From Streptomyces pactum (lineage in GTDB: Bacteria; Actinomycetota; Actinomycetes; Streptomycetales; Streptomycetaceae), in NCBI RefSeq assembly GCF_002005225.1, contig NZ_CP019724.1:4977501-5041500 (forward strand): DNA of 64,000 nucleotides, written 5' to 3'. Below are positions 63,153-64,000 of this stretch, piece after piece; positions within the stretch are counted from its first letter, which is position 1, and each line of letters begins with the position of its first letter. A program made the translations under genes and the position numbers. Under the pieces are notes generated by a model, which worked only from the letters and a program-made list of their open reading frames with translations, ran no database searches and had not been told where the DNA came from.

Positions 63153-64000
63153 TTGAGCACAGCGCACCGTGACACCGGCCACGACCACGCCCCCGCGGAC
63201 TTCGGTCCGGACCGGCTGTGGTCGGTGCAGGACCACCTGGACGACATCCTCGCAACCGTCCGCCCCCTGGAACCCATCGAGCTGAACCTGCTCGACGCCC
63301 AGGGCTGCGTCCTGGTCGACGACATCACGGTGCCGCTCTCCCTGCCGCCGTTCGACAACAGCTCCATGGACGGGTACGCGGTGCGGGTCGCCGACGTCGC
63401 GGGCGCGAGCGAGGAGTTCCCCGCCGCCCTCGAGGTCGTCGGGGACGTCGCCGCCGGCCGGGCCGAACCGCTGTCCGTGGGCCCCGGCCAGGCCGCCCGC
63501 ATCATGACGGGCGCGCCGCTCCCGCCCGGCGCCGAGACCGTCGTCCCCGTGGAGTGGACCGACGGCGGGCTCGGCGAGGGCCCGGTGGCCGGAATGCGCG
63601 CCCGCAGCCTGGCCCCCGAGGGCGCCGAGGGCCAGGTCCACGTGTACCGCCCGGCCCAGGCACGCGCGCACGTCCGCGCGAAGGGCAGCGACGTCAGGTC
63701 CGGTGACCGCGCCCTGGAGGCGGGCACGGTCCTCGGCCCGCCGCAGATCGCGCTGCTCGCCGCGATCGGCCGGGGCAGGGTGCGGGTACGCCCGCGTCCG
63801 CGCGTGGTGGTGCTCTCCACCGGCAGCGAACTCGTCCAGCCCGACGAGGAACTGGCCCACGGCCAGATCTACGACTCCAACAGCTTCGCCCTCACCGCGG
63901 CCGCCCGCGACGCCGGCGCCATCGCCTACCGCGTGGGCGCCGTCGCCGACGACGCCGAGACCCTGCGGTCCACCATCGAGGACCAGTTGGTCCGCGCCGA
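63153..64000 (+). CDS. moeA: Molybdopterin molybdenumtransferase MoeA (5' part)
   Basis: Starts at TTG 63153, five bases after the galU stop, so likely co-transcribed. 282 residues are inside the window; the 3' end is cut off. Signatures: LPPFDNSSMDGYAVRVADV, GQAARIMTGAPLPPGAETVVPVEW, VRAKGSDVRSGDRALEAGTVLGPPQIALLAAIG and the MPT-binding start VVLSTGSELV. It inserts molybdate into adenylylated molybdopterin. Confidence 0.93.
   Translation, partial: MSTAHRDTGHDHAPADFGPDRLWSVQDHLDDILATVRPLEPIELNLLDAQGCVLVDDITVPLSLPPFDNSSMDGYAVRVADVAGASEEFPAALEVVGDVAAGRAEPLSVGPGQAARIMTGAPLPPGAETVVPVEWTDGGLGEGPVAGMRARSLAPEGAEGQVHVYRPAQARAHVRAKGSDVRSGDRALEAGTVLGPPQIALLAAIGRGRVRVRPRPRVVVLSTGSELVQPDEELAHGQIYDSNSFALTAAARDAGAIAYRVGAVADDAETLRSTIEDQLVRA

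Overview
The window is about 64 kb of very GC-rich actinobacterial chromosome, almost certainly from a Streptomyces. The signs are strong G/C at third codon positions, frequent GTG and TTG starts, a WhiJ-type XRE/DUF397 pair, an HrdD sigma factor with a SigR-type promoter, DUF6227, DUF6338 and DUF5701 type proteins, and many TetR/MFS pairs. From memory, not checked, the right half (moeA, galU, 5-FTHF cyclo-ligase, penicillin acylase, mscL, fruA, fruK, fruR, TetR, hrdD) follows S. coelicolor around SCO3178 to SCO3206 in reverse order.

Region 1 (1-13.7 kb) is chromosomal. It holds a very long D-Ala-D-Ala carboxypeptidase with coding repeats, a GPP34 protein, the XRE/DUF397 pair, a glutathione peroxidase with a MerR regulator, and a SpoIIE-type phosphatase. 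It also holds a notable cluster: a gene fusing an alpha/beta-hydrolase to a streptogramin B lyase (Vgb) propeller, overlapping a Vat-type (streptogramin A) acetyltransferase gene and divergent from a TetR gene. This looks like a dual streptogramin-inactivation unit.

Region 2 (13.74-29.42 kb) looks like a decayed integrative element. A complete tRNA-Arg(CCU) gene lies at its right end, and a 40-bp near-copy of the 3' half of that tRNA lies at its left end in direct orientation. A broken tyrosine integrase abuts the tRNA and a second integrase fragment lies inside. Cargo: a gutted nicotinamidase, a full urease operon (fused gamma/beta, alpha, F, G, D; no ureE), a TIR-domain protein, a DUF4062-like protein with a repeated zinc-ribbon protein, a tightly overlapping three-gene operon (short TIR-like protein, caspase-like protease, SLOG-domain protein), an HxlR/MFS pair, a truncated IS481 transposase and a DUF6338 membrane protein. 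The TIR/caspase/SLOG operon is the best candidate here for an undescribed or little-described (Thoeris-like) defence system.

Region 3 (29.4-42.4 kb) is regulatory and transport-rich: a tandem-IclR regulator, a secreted M6-type metalloprotease, a TetR regulator with two perfect upstream palindromes, an array of six 22-bp repeats followed by a 14-TMS exporter, MarR, an acetyltransferase, hrdD, another TetR, and a WYL regulator divergent from a second exporter.

Region 4 (42.4-64 kb) starts with the fructose PTS operon (fruR, fruK, a possible 58-residue coupling ORF, fruA). It continues with DUF6227, an L,D-transpeptidase lipoprotein, a P1 peptidase, LtrA, MscL, a CpaB-like SAF protein, MTA phosphorylase, an FmdB-type zinc ribbon gene with a CIRCE-like element at its start, an MFS protein, a cation/proton antiporter, a penicillin acylase, 5-FTHF cyclo-ligase, GalU and the 5' part of MoeA. 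Several intergenic regions carry degenerate GC-rich tandem repeats.
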